Positions 14,510 through 22,986 of a stretch of DNA of 64,000 nucleotides are shown one piece after another. Made by a program: the position numbers and the translations under genes. The stretch covers positions 2,232,501 through 2,296,500 of the forward strand of contig NZ_JAMLIX010000001.1 of NCBI RefSeq assembly GCF_023953965.1, written 5' to 3'. The notes under the pieces were generated by a model. The model saw only the letters and a list, made by a program, of their open reading frames with translations. It was not told the DNA's origin and made no database searches. Every line of letters starts with the position of its first letter. Position 1 is the stretch's first letter. The DNA comes from Bosea sp. (in: a-proteobacteria) (GTDB lineage Bacteria > Pseudomonadota > Alphaproteobacteria > Rhizobiales > Beijerinckiaceae).

Positions 14510-16720
14510 GTGATTCCGAACGACATCAAGATCACCCCGCAGCTCGTCGCCGAGCACGGCCTGAAGCCGGACGAGTACCAGCGCTTCCTGCATCTGATCG
14601 GACGCGAGCCGACGATCACCGAGCTCGGCATCGTCTCGGCGATGTGGAACGAGCACTGCTCCTACAAATCCTCGAAGATCCACCTCAAGACCCTGCCGAC
14701 CCGCGCTCCTTGGGTGATCCAGGGGCCGGGCGAGAATGCCGGCGTGATCGATATCGGCGACGGCACGGCGATCGTCTTCAAGATGGAGAGCCACAATCAC
14801 CCCTCCTTCATCGAGCCCTATCAGGGCGCGACGACGGGGGTGGGCGGCATCCTGCGCGACGTCTTCACCATGGGCGCGCGGCCGATCGCGGTGCTCGACG
14901 CGCTGCGCTTCGGCGCGCCCGAGCATCCCAGGACCCGCCATCTCGTTTCCGGCGTCGTCGCCGGCATCGGCGGCTACGGCAATTCCTTCGGCGTGCCGAA
15001 TGTCGGCGGTGCCACCGGCTTCCACTCACGCTATGATGGCAACATCCTGGTCAACGCCATGGCGGTCGGCATCGCGAAGGCCGACGAGATCTTCTACGCC
15101 AAGGCGTCGGGCGTCGGTAAGGCGATCGTCTATCTCGGCTCCAAGACCGGCCGCGACGGCATCCACGGCGCGACCATGGCCTCGGCCGAGTTCGACGACA
15201 AGTCGCAGGAGAAGCGCCCGACCGTGCAGGTCGGCGACCCCTTCGCCGAAAAGCTCCTGCTCGAGGCATGCCTCGAGATCATGGCCGCCGGCCATGTCGA
15301 CGCGATCCAGGACATGGGCGCGGCCGGGCTGACCTGCTCGGCCGTCGAGATGGGCGCCAAGGGCGATCTCGGCGTCGAGCTCGACCTCGACAAGGTGCCC
15401 TGCCGCGAGGAGGGCATGAGCGCCTATGAGATGATGCTGTCGGAGAGCCAGGAGCGCATGCTCATGGTGATCAAGCCGGGCCATGAGGCGGCGGCCGAGG
15501 CGATCTTCCGCAGATGGGGGCTCGATTTCGCGGTGATCGGCCACACCACCGACAGCTTGCGCTTCGTCGTCAGGCACCAGGGCGAGGTCATGGCCGACCT
15601 GCCGATCAAGGAGCTCGGCGACGAGGCGCCCGAATACGACCGGCCCTGGATCGAGACCGCGCCGCAGCAGGCCGTGGCGGCCGAGGCCGTGACGCCGCCC
15701 TGCGGCAATGCCGAGGCGCTGAAGCGGCTCGTCGGCTCGCCGGACCTTTCCTCCAAGCGCTGGATCTGGGAGCAGTACGACACGCTGATCCTCGGCAATT
15801 CGGCGGTGACGCCCGGCGGCGATGCCGGCCTGATCCGCATCGAGGACGGGCCGAAGGGGCTCGCCATGACCGCCGACGTGACGCCGCGCTATTGCGAGGC
15901 CGATCCCTTCGAGGGCGGCAAGCAGGCGGTCGCCGAAGCCTGGCGCAACCTGACGGCGGTGGGCGCGACCCCGCTCGCGATCACCGACAACCTCAATTTC
16001 GGCAATCCGGAGAAGCCCGAGGTGATGGGCCAGCTCGTCGGCTGCATCCGCGGCATCGGTGAGGCCTGCAAGGCGCTAGACTTCCCTGTCGTCTCCGGCA
16101 ACGTCTCGCTCTACAACGAGACCAACGGCGTCTCGATCCTGCCGACCCCGACGATCGGCGGCGTCGGCGTCATGGCCGATGTGACGAAGCACGCCACCAT
16201 CGCCTTCAAGGCGCAGGGCGAGGCGATCGTCCTGATCGGCGAAACGCAGGGCTGGCTCGGGCAGAGCGCCTATCTCGCCACCGTCTGCGGCCGCGAGGAA
16301 GGGGCGCCGCCGCCGGTCGATCTTGCCGTCGAGCGCCGCAACGGCGATTTCGTGCGCGGGCTGATCACCGCCGGCAGGGTCACGGCCTGCCACGACCTGT
16401 CGGATGGCGGTTTGGCGGTCGCGCTGGCCGAGATGGCGATGGCCGGGGGCATGGGTGCCACCGTCGAGACGCTGCCGGCGGGCCCCGCCCATGCCGCGCT
16501 CTTCGGCGAGGATCAGGCGCGCTATATCGTCACGGTGGCGGGGGCCCAGGCCGATGCGCTCGTGGCGGAGGCGAAGGCGGCCGGCGTGCCGGCGCTCGCC
16601 ATCGGCCGCACCGGGGGGGCTCAGCTCGAGCTTCCGGGCGAGCCGGCGCTCGCGGTTGCCGAGCTGCGCAAGGTTCATGAAGACTGGCTGCCGGCCTATA
16701 TGGCCGGCAAGGCGGCCTGA
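14510..16720 (+). CDS. purL: Phosphoribosylformylglycinamidine synthase subunit PurL
   Basis: A 736-aa enzyme of the small (PurLQS-type) class, converting FGAR to FGAM with ATP and ammonia in purine synthesis. The active histidine is His49 (WNEHCSYKSSK). The ATP/Mg motif is MESHNHPSFIEPYQGATTGVGG. The second half repeats the fold (GLAMTADVTPRYCEADPFEGGKQ, then VSGNVSLYNET). I prefer GTG 14510, where the conserved IPNDIKITPQLVAEHGLKPDEY begins; ATG 14435 and 14465 in frame would add unconserved residues. bolA follows after 12 bases. PurQ and PurS are not in the window. Confidence 0.93.
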   Translation: MIPNDIKITPQLVAEHGLKPDEYQRFLHLIGREPTITELGIVSAMWNEHCSYKSSKIHLKTLPTRAPWVIQGPGENAGVIDIGDGTAIVFKMESHNHPSFIEPYQGATTGVGGILRDVFTMGARPIAVLDALRFGAPEHPRTRHLVSGVVAGIGGYGNSFGVPNVGGATGFHSRYDGNILVNAMAVGIAKADEIFYAKASGVGKAIVYLGSKTGRDGIHGATMASAEFDDKSQEKRPTVQVGDPFAEKLLLEACLEIMAAGHVDAIQDMGAAGLTCSAVEMGAKGDLGVELDLDKVPCREEGMSAYEMMLSESQERMLMVIKPGHEAAAEAIFRRWGLDFAVIGHTTDSLRFVVRHQGEVMADLPIKELGDEAPEYDRPWIETAPQQAVAAEAVTPPCGNAEALKRLVGSPDLSSKRWIWEQYDTLILGNSAVTPGGDAGLIRIEDGPKGLAMTADVTPRYCEADPFEGGKQAVAEAWRNLTAVGATPLAITDNLNFGNPEKPEVMGQLVGCIRGIGEACKALDFPVVSGNVSLYNETNGVSILPTPTIGGVGVMADVTKHATIAFKAQGEAIVLIGETQGWLGQSAYLATVCGREEGAPPPVDLAVERRNGDFVRGLITAGRVTACHDLSDGGLAVALAEMAMAGGMGATVETLPAGPAHAALFGEDQARYIVTVAGAQADALVAEAKAAGVPALAIGRTGGAQLELPGEPALAVAELRKVHEDWLPAYMAGKAA

Positions 16721-16732
16721 GGAGACAGGACC

Positions 16733-16969
16733 ATGGCGATGGACGCCCATGAGATCGAGCGGATGATCAAGGCGGCGCTGCCGGATGCGACGGTCGAGAT
16801 CCGCGACCTCGCCGGCGACGGCGACCATTATGCCGCGACCGTCACCTCGGCCGCCTTCAGGGGCAAGAGCCGGGTGCAGCAGCACCAGATGGTCTATGCC
16901 GCGCTTAAGGGGAATATGGGCGGCGTGCTGCACGCCCTTGCGCTGACGACGGCGCTTCCCCAAGATTAG
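16733..16969 (+). CDS. bolA: BolA family protein (BolA2/IbaG type)
   Basis: A 78-aa BolA-fold protein. The helix-turn-helix-like region FRGKSRVQQHQMVYAALKGNMGG carries the conserved histidine that shares a 2Fe-2S cluster with a monothiol glutaredoxin. It is tightly placed 12 bases after purL and 47 bases before the CGFS glutaredoxin gene, which is its usual partner in iron-sulfur trafficking and iron sensing. The small size and lack of an extended N-terminus favour the BolA2/IbaG subgroup over stationary-phase BolA. Confidence 0.88.
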   Translation: MAMDAHEIERMIKAALPDATVEIRDLAGDGDHYAATVTSAAFRGKSRVQQHQMVYAALKGNMGGVLHALALTTALPQD

Positions 16970-17016
16970 AACGAAACCATCCGGCGGGCCTTGAACCCGC
17001 TCCAGGAGACGAGACC

Positions 17017-17352
17017 ATGACCGACGTCAACGCCCGCATCGAAGCGGAAGTGAAGAACAACGACGTGGTGCTCTTCATGAAGGGCACGCCGCAATTCCCG
17101 ATGTGCGGCTTCTCCGGCCAGGTCGTGCAGATCCTCAACTATGTCGGCGTGCCGTTCACCGGCGTCAACGTGCTCGAGGACCAGGAGATCCGCGAGGGCA
17201 TCAAGGCCTATTCGAACTGGCCGACGATCCCGCAGCTCTACGTCAAGGGCGAGTTCGTCGGCGGCTGCGACATCACCCGCGAGATGTTCCAGGCCGGCGA
17301 ATTGCAGGCGCTGTTCGAGGGCAAGGGCATCGCGGTGAAGCAGGCGGGCTGA
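17017..17352 (+). CDS. grxD: Monothiol glutaredoxin (Grx4 type)
   Basis: A 111-aa single-domain glutaredoxin with the CGFS active site at residues 30-33 (QFPMCGFSGQ). FMKGTP before it, WPTIPQLYVKGEFVGGCDI and the TVP-like cis-proline turn are glutathione-binding elements. CGFS proteins bind 2Fe-2S clusters with glutathione and BolA rather than acting as strong reductases. The neighbouring bolA gene supports a role in cluster delivery. The ribosome site is CAGGAGACGAG. A bidirectional terminator follows 27 bases after the stop. Confidence 0.95.
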   Translation: MTDVNARIEAEVKNNDVVLFMKGTPQFPMCGFSGQVVQILNYVGVPFTGVNVLEDQEIREGIKAYSNWPTIPQLYVKGEFVGGCDITREMFQAGELQALFEGKGIAVKQAG

Positions 17353-17379
17353 GCGCTTGGCCTGACAGATCTTTCGAAA

Positions 17380-17404
17380 GGGCCGGCGCAAGCCGGCCCT
17401 TTCT
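17380..17404. terminator. Bidirectional intrinsic terminator
   Basis: GGGCCGGC (17380-17387) pairs perfectly with GCCGGCCC (17392-17399) around GCAA. A TTTCT tract follows on the plus strand and CTTTC on the minus strand. It lies between convergent genes and could serve both grxD and the carbamoyltransferase gene, whose stop codon overlaps its right edge. Confidence 0.85.
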
Positions 17405-19133
17405 ATTTCACCAGGAGCCAGTCCTCGACCACCAGCGCGTCGAGCCCGCTGGTGTAGAACATCAGGATCGCGTCCTCGGCCGTGTGCAGGATCGGCTTGC
17501 CCATGATGTTGAAGGAGGTGTTGAGGATCACCGGCACCCCGGTCAGCTCATGGAAAGCCGTGATCAGCGCATGGTAGCGCGGGTTGCGCTCGGCCGTGAC
17601 GCTCTGCAGCCGGCCCGTCCCATCCTCATGCACCACGGCTGGAACGCGCCGGCGCACCGCCTCCGTCCAGGTCAGCGTGCGCTCCATATAGGGCGCGTCC
17701 TGATAGTCCTCGAACCAGTCGGCGGCATGCTCGGCCAGGATCGAGGGGGCGAAGGGGCGGAACGCCTCGCGATACTTCACCTTGGCGTTGAGGATGTCCT
17801 TGGCGTCGGCCGGGCGCGGATCGGCGAGGATCGAGCGGTTGCCGAGCGCGCGCGGCCCGAATTCGGCGCGGCCCTGCACCCAGCCGATCAGCTTGCCTTC
17901 GGTCAGGAGCTTGGCCGTGACCGGCGCGATCTCGCCGGGAGCGAGCTTGCGCAGCCGCTTCTCCCAGGCTTGCATGCGCTCGAAGGGCTCGGTCGAGACG
18001 CGCGAGCCGAGATAGGGTGTGAGCGGCCCCTTCGGTGCGCGCCAGCCCGGATTCGCTTCGGCGTGGGCTAGCCATGCTGCGCCGATCGCGTTGCCGTCGT
18101 CGGCCGGGGCGGAGGGCACGAACACGTTCTTGAAGCCGTGGCGGCCGGCGATCTTGCCGTTGAAGGAGGAGTTCAGCGCGCAGCCGCCGGCGAGGACGAG
18201 GTTTTCGCTCGGGACCAGCGCGGCGGTTTCCGTGAGCAGGGCCTCCATCATCTCGGCGAAGACGTCCTGCCCGCAGCGGGCGAGATCGGCCCAGCCCCGG
18301 TCGAGCGCGTCGGCCGGGCGCCTGGCCAGGATCTCGGCGGCGACCGCCTGCACGATATCGGCCCTGGCGAAGGAAAGCTTGTGGCCCTCGATCGTATAGA
18401 GCCGCCGCAGCAGCGCCATCAGCGCGGGGTCGGTCCGGCCATAGGGGGCGAGCCCCATGATCTTCCATTCCTCGCCCTTGGCCTGGTCGAAGCCGGCGAG
18501 ATCGGTGACGAGGCCGAAATAGAAGCCGATCGATTCCCGGCCGCGATGGCGCTTCACCTCGCGGATCTTGCCGTTCTCCAGCGCGAAGATGGCCGAGGCC
18601 CCGGTCTCGCCCATGCCGTCGACGACGAGGCAGGCGGCGTCCGCGAAGGGCGAGGACCATGAGGCGAAGGCCGCGTGGCTGAGATGGTGGCCGTAGCGCT
18701 TCAGGCCCGTGACGTTGGCGCGGCCATGGGCGCGGTCGAGGCCGATGAGCACGCCCATGCCGGCGCGCTGCTGGGCGAGATGGAGCGAGGCGATGAGCGC
18801 GCGCTCTGTACGCTCGGGTACCAGCGAGCGGTTGAGCGCGGGCGAGAGCTTGAGCAGCGCGTCGAGCGTGAAGGAGCCGGCGCGGCCCATCTGGTCGAGG
18901 AAGCCGGTGAAGTCCTCGCCCCAGCTCGTGGCGATCGCGACCTCGGCGCCGGCGGGAATGTAGCGCTTCAGCAGCCCTTCCATGCGCGGCGCCGAATCCG
19001 GCTCGCAATTCGGCGCGCGCTTGTATTGCAGGTAGCGCTCGGTCGCCTCGGCGAAGAGCACCTCGCCATCGGGGCCGATGATCGCAAGCGCGGGGTCGTG
19101 GAAGGTGGTGGCGAGGCCGATCGTATAGCGCAT
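17403..19133 (-). CDS. Carbamoyltransferase (NodU/CmcH family)
   Basis: A 576-aa two-domain O-carbamoyltransferase, which uses carbamoyl phosphate and ATP to carbamoylate a hydroxyl group through a carbamoyl-adenylate. The N-terminal ASKHA/Kae1-like domain shows GHHLSHAAFAS, VVDGMGETGA, KGEEWKIMGLAPYG and NLVLAGGCALNSSFNGK. The C-terminal YrdC-like half shows GWVQGRAEFGPRALGNRSIL and PVILNTSFN. The length is typical. Relatives decorate Nod factors, antibiotics and surface glycans. No glycosyltransferase or secondary-metabolite gene adjoins it, so the acceptor is unknown. Confidence 0.9.
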   Translation of the reverse strand: MRYTIGLATTFHDPALAIIGPDGEVLFAEATERYLQYKRAPNCEPDSAPRMEGLLKRYIPAGAEVAIATSWGEDFTGFLDQMGRAGSFTLDALLKLSPALNRSLVPERTERALIASLHLAQQRAGMGVLIGLDRAHGRANVTGLKRYGHHLSHAAFASWSSPFADAACLVVDGMGETGASAIFALENGKIREVKRHRGRESIGFYFGLVTDLAGFDQAKGEEWKIMGLAPYGRTDPALMALLRRLYTIEGHKLSFARADIVQAVAAEILARRPADALDRGWADLARCGQDVFAEMMEALLTETAALVPSENLVLAGGCALNSSFNGKIAGRHGFKNVFVPSAPADDGNAIGAAWLAHAEANPGWRAPKGPLTPYLGSRVSTEPFERMQAWEKRLRKLAPGEIAPVTAKLLTEGKLIGWVQGRAEFGPRALGNRSILADPRPADAKDILNAKVKYREAFRPFAPSILAEHAADWFEDYQDAPYMERTLTWTEAVRRRVPAVVHEDGTGRLQSVTAERNPRYHALITAFHELTGVPVILNTSFNIMGKPILHTAEDAILMFYTSGLDALVVEDWLLVK

Positions 19134-19165
19134 GGGAGATTCTAACCCTCGTCAGGCGCCCGCGG

Positions 19166-19795
19166 TCAGGGTCGCCCGATCGCCGCGCCGATCAGCGCCT
19201 TGGCGTCGGCGCTCGCCCAATCGGCCGGGCCCTGGATGAGGCCGAGCTCGCAGCCGGCCTTGTCGACGATGAGGCTGACCGGCATGCCCTCGACCTTGTG
19301 GGCGGTGCGCAGCAGCTGGAAGGTCGCGGCCTGCGGATCGGCGTGGAAGGGCAGGGCGGCGATCCTGTTCTCGGCGAGCCAGGCCTTCGGCTTGTCGAGG
19401 TTGCGCGTGTCGATGTTGATCGCGACGACGGCGAAATCAGGCCCGCCCATCTCCTTCTGGAGTGCGTCGAGAGCGGGCATCTCCTTCAGGCAGGGCGCGC
19501 ACCAGGTCGCCCAGAGATTGACCAAGAGCGTCCTGCCCTTCATCGCCGCGAGCGTCGCGGGCTTTCCGTCCGGCCCGGTGAAGGCGAGCGGCGGCGCGGC
19601 TTGCGGGCGGGCGTGCAGCGTGACCGCCGCGACCTCGCCCCGCACCAGCGGCTCCATGCGCCGGGTGGCCGCGCCGGCGGCCGCGCATGATCCGTTGCCG
19701 GCGTCGCCCGTGAGGGAGTAGAAGGCGCCCATGCCAGCGAGGCCGAGCGCCGCCACGACCCCGAGGGCCAGTCCGATCTTTTTTCCAGACGTCAT
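19166..19795 (-). CDS. tlpA: TlpA-family membrane-anchored thiol:disulfide oxidoreductase
   Basis: A 209-aa protein with one N-terminal membrane segment at about 6-27 and a periplasmic thioredoxin fold. The active site is WATWCAPC with Cys99 and Cys102, and GMPVSLIVD holds the cis-proline. TlpA proteins keep cytochrome oxidase copper-site and cytochrome c maturation partners reduced. It is transcribed away from argH with only 30 bases between start codons, an arrangement frequent in Rhizobiales. The partner protein is not evident here. Confidence 0.88.
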   Translation of the reverse strand: MTSGKKIGLALGVVAALGLAGMGAFYSLTGDAGNGSCAAAGAATRRMEPLVRGEVAAVTLHARPQAAPPLAFTGPDGKPATLAAMKGRTLLVNLWATWCAPCLKEMPALDALQKEMGGPDFAVVAINIDTRNLDKPKAWLAENRIAALPFHADPQAATFQLLRTAHKVEGMPVSLIVDKAGCELGLIQGPADWASADAKALIGAAIGRP

Positions 19796-19825
19796 CGCAC
19801 GTCCTCAAAAGCAGGAAAGACCGTC

Positions 19826-21211
19826 GTGAGCAATCGCATGTGGGGTGGGCGTTTCGCCACAGGTCCCGATGCCATCATGGAGGAGATCAACGCCTCCATC
19901 GATTTCGACCGCAAGCTCTGGCGCCAGGATATCCGCGGCTCGCTGGCGCATGCCGCCATGCTGGGGCAGACCGGCATCCTGACGAAGGCGGACGTCGCGG
20001 CGATCATCGCCGGGCTGAAGCAGGTCGAAGGCGAGATCGAGAGCGGCGCCTTCACGTTCTCGCGCGCGCTCGAGGACGTCCATATGAACGTCGAGTCCAG
20101 TCTCAAGGACAAGATCGGCGCCGCGGCCGGCCGGCTGCACACCGCCCGCTCGCGCAACGACCAGGTCGCGACCGACATGCGGCTGTGGGTGCGCGACACG
20201 CTCGACGAGCTCGACGGCCAGATGGCCGATCTCCAGCGCGCGCTCGCCGAAAAGGCCGAGGCCCATGCCGGCGCGGTGATGCCGGGCTTCACCCATCTGC
20301 AATCGGCGCAGCCGGTCACCTTCGGCCATCACCTCATCGCCTATGTCGAGATGCTGGCGCGCGACCGCGGCCGCATCCGCGATGCGCGCGCCCGCCTCAA
20401 CGAATGCCCGCTGGGGGCGGCTGCGCTTGCCGGCACCTCCTTCCCGATCGACCGGCATATGACGGCCACCGCGCTCGGCTTCGACCGGCCGACGGCGAAC
20501 TCGCTCGATTCGGTCTCGGACCGCGACTTCGTGCTGGAGACGCTCTCGGCGGCCTCGATCTGCGCGATGCATCTGTCGCGCCTCGCCGAGGAGATCGTGC
20601 TGTGGTCGACGCCGCAATTCGGCTTCGTCCGGCTCTCCGACGCCTTCTCGACCGGCTCCTCGATCATGCCGCAGAAGCGCAACCCCGACGCGGCCGAGCT
20701 GGTGCGCGGCAAGGCGGGGCGCGTCTTTGGCGCCTTGCAGGGCCTGCTGACGATGATGAAGGGGCTGCCGCTGACCTATTCGAAGGACATGCAGGAGGAC
20801 AAGGAGGGCACCTTCGACGCGCTGCAGACGCTGTCTTTGTGCCTCGCCGCCACCGCCGGCATGGTCCGCGACATGCAGCCCGACCTCAAGGCGATGAAGA
20901 AGGCCGCCGGCCTCGGCTACGCCACCGCGACGGACCTCGCCGACTGGCTGGTGCGCGTGCTGAAGATGCCGTTCCGCGACGCGCATCACGTCACCGGCCG
21001 GCTGGTCGCGATCGCTTCGCAGAAGAAGGTCGGGCTGGAGAAGCTCTCGCTTGCCGAGATGCAGGGCGTCGAGCCGAGGATCACCGAGGCCGTCTTCGCC
21101 GTGCTCGGCGTCGACCAGTCGGTGAGGAGCCGCGTCAGCTATGGCGGCACGGCGCCCGCCAATGTCCGAAAGCAGGCGCGGCGCTGGCTGAAGCAGCTTG
21201 CGAGGGGGTAG
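19826..21211 (+). CDS. argH: Argininosuccinate lyase
   Basis: A 461-aa fumarase/aspartase-superfamily enzyme that splits argininosuccinate into arginine and fumarate. The signature loop GSSIMPQKRNPD begins at Gly277 and carries the catalytic serine. SSLKDKIGAAAGRLHTARSRNDQVATD and PGFTHLQSAQPVTFGHH (catalytic His) are also intact. The start is GTG 19826, with AGGAAAG 8 bases upstream and MSNRMWGGRF as family N-terminus. It leads a plus-strand run with lptM and lysA. Confidence 0.97.
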   Translation: MSNRMWGGRFATGPDAIMEEINASIDFDRKLWRQDIRGSLAHAAMLGQTGILTKADVAAIIAGLKQVEGEIESGAFTFSRALEDVHMNVESSLKDKIGAAAGRLHTARSRNDQVATDMRLWVRDTLDELDGQMADLQRALAEKAEAHAGAVMPGFTHLQSAQPVTFGHHLIAYVEMLARDRGRIRDARARLNECPLGAAALAGTSFPIDRHMTATALGFDRPTANSLDSVSDRDFVLETLSAASICAMHLSRLAEEIVLWSTPQFGFVRLSDAFSTGSSIMPQKRNPDAAELVRGKAGRVFGALQGLLTMMKGLPLTYSKDMQEDKEGTFDALQTLSLCLAATAGMVRDMQPDLKAMKKAAGLGYATATDLADWLVRVLKMPFRDAHHVTGRLVAIASQKKVGLEKLSLAEMQGVEPRITEAVFAVLGVDQSVRSRVSYGGTAPANVRKQARRWLKQLARG

Positions 21212-21287
21212 GGGCCGTCACAACCGCTCGCGCTTAGCCGCATCCTCCGCTAAGGTCCCGCCACGTCTCGTCCGAGGGTTGGTTTTC

Positions 21288-21551
21288 GTGCTTGATTCCC
21301 GTCTGAAACTCGGCCGCGCCCTGCTGGTCGCCGGCGTTCTGGCCGTCGCGCTTGGCGCCTGCGGGCGCAAGGGGCCGCTGGAGCCGCCGCCTAACGCGAC
21401 CGGCGCCATCGACCTGCCCGACAACCAGATCGGGGCGCAGGAGAACGATCCGTCCTCCTTCGGCTCGGGCTCGGTGCTGGCCAAGCCCGCCAAGGCCAAC
21501 AAGGCGATCACCGTGCCGGACAAGCCGTTCATCCTCGATCCGCTGATGTGA
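21288..21551 (+). CDS. lptM: Small lipoprotein (LptM/YifL-like)
   Basis: An 87-aa lipoprotein. A hydrophobic leader (LLVAGVLAVALGAC) ends in the lipobox LGAC with the lipidated Cys25, followed directly by GRKGPLEPP, the hallmark of the LptM/YifL family. LptM helps LptD fold at the outer membrane in enterobacteria. GTG 21288 is chosen because GAGGG lies 9 bases before it. It is 12 bases ahead of lysA, the same order as in enterobacteria (yifL near dapF) and many Rhizobiales. The function is inferred from the family. Confidence 0.8.
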   Translation: MLDSRLKLGRALLVAGVLAVALGACGRKGPLEPPPNATGAIDLPDNQIGAQENDPSSFGSGSVLAKPAKANKAITVPDKPFILDPLM

Positions 21552-21563
21552 CGGCTCAATCCC

Positions 21564-22853
21564 ATGCACCATTTCGCCTATCGCGACGGCTCGCTCCATG
21601 CCGAGGGCGTCGATCTCGAACGCATCGCGGCCGAGGTCGGCACGCCCGTTTACGTCTATTCCAGCGCCACGATCGAGCGGCATTACAAGCTGTTCGCGGC
21701 GGCGATGAAGACGGTCGCGCCGGCCGGCAGGACGCATGTCTTCTACGCCATGAAGGCGAACGGCAATCTCGGCGTGCTCAAGACGCTGGGGGCGCTCGGC
21801 GCCGGCATCGACACCGTCTCGGAAGGCGAGGTGCGCAAGGCGCTCGCCGCCGGCATCCCGGCCGGGCGGATCGTCTTCTCCGGCGTTGGCAAGAGCGCTG
21901 AGGAGCTGCGCTTCGCGGTCGAGGCCGGCATCTACCAGGTCAATATCGAGAGCGAGAGCGAGCTTGACCTGCTCTCGAAGGTCGGTGCTGCGCTGGGCAA
22001 GCGGCAGGAGGCAGTGTTCCGGGTCAACCCGGATATCGGCGCCGGCGGCCATGCCAAGATCACGACCGGCTCGTCGGAGAACAAGTTCGGCGTCTCCTTC
22101 GAGGAGGTCGGGCGGCTTTACGCGCGGGCGGCGAACATGCCGGGCGTCAGGATCATGGGGCTCGCCCTCCATATCGGCAGCCAGATCCACGAGATCGACG
22201 CCTTCGAGGCGGCCTATGCCAAGATCGTGGCGCTCACCGGCGCGCTGCGGGGGGAGGGCCATCGCGTCGACCGGCTCGATCTCGGCGGCGGGCTCGGCAT
22301 CCCCTACGATATCCCGAAGACCTTCGACTACGGGCCGGGGCTGATCGAAGCCTATGCCGCGATGGTGGCCAAGGTGACGAAGGGGCTCGACGTCGAGCTC
22401 GGCTTCGAGCCGGGCCGCCTGATCGTCGGCAATGCCGGCATCCTGCTGACGCGGGTGCTGCATCTCAACCAGCGCCCGATGAAGCGGTTCCTCGTCGTCG
22501 ACGCGGCGATGAACGACCTCGTCCGGCCGGCGATGTACGAGGCCTATCACGAGATCTGGCCGGTCAAGGAGCCGGCGCCCGACGCGGCCGAGGTCGCCTA
22601 TGACGTGGTCGGGCCGATCTGCGAGACGGGCGACACCTTCACGACCGGGCGGGTGCTGCCGGTCATGAAGCAGGACGACCTCATCGCCTTCATGACGGCG
22701 GGCGCCTATGGCGCCTCGATGTCCTCGACCTACAACCAGCGCCTGCTCGTCGCGGAGGTCATGGTCAAGGGCGAGACTTATGCGGTGACGCGGCCGCGCC
22801 AGAGCTACGAGGCGCTGATCGGCACGGACCGGGTGCCGGAGTGGTTCGGCTGA
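21564..22853 (+). CDS. lysA: Diaminopimelate decarboxylase
   Basis: A 429-aa fold-type III PLP enzyme making L-lysine from meso-diaminopimelate. The PLP lysine is Lys64 (FYAMKANGN). HIGSQI and GGGLGIPY bind the cofactor phosphate, and Cys353 (GPICETGDTF) is the catalytic cysteine from the partner subunit. MTAGAYGASMSSTYNQR is the C-terminal barrel motif. It follows lptM after 12 bases. Normal length. Confidence 0.97.
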   Translation: MHHFAYRDGSLHAEGVDLERIAAEVGTPVYVYSSATIERHYKLFAAAMKTVAPAGRTHVFYAMKANGNLGVLKTLGALGAGIDTVSEGEVRKALAAGIPAGRIVFSGVGKSAEELRFAVEAGIYQVNIESESELDLLSKVGAALGKRQEAVFRVNPDIGAGGHAKITTGSSENKFGVSFEEVGRLYARAANMPGVRIMGLALHIGSQIHEIDAFEAAYAKIVALTGALRGEGHRVDRLDLGGGLGIPYDIPKTFDYGPGLIEAYAAMVAKVTKGLDVELGFEPGRLIVGNAGILLTRVLHLNQRPMKRFLVVDAAMNDLVRPAMYEAYHEIWPVKEPAPDAAEVAYDVVGPICETGDTFTTGRVLPVMKQDDLIAFMTAGAYGASMSSTYNQRLLVAEVMVKGETYAVTRPRQSYEALIGTDRVPEWFG

Positions 22854-22986
22854 GGCGACCCGCCGCCGTCTCCGTTCACGAAAGGCGGAGCGCTGTGCGT
22901 CGGCGCCTCTTCGCACTGGCAATGCCACATTCGCGTGCTAGCCTGATCGGAGTCGGACAGGAACGGGGGCCGCCCGGAGCGATGGC

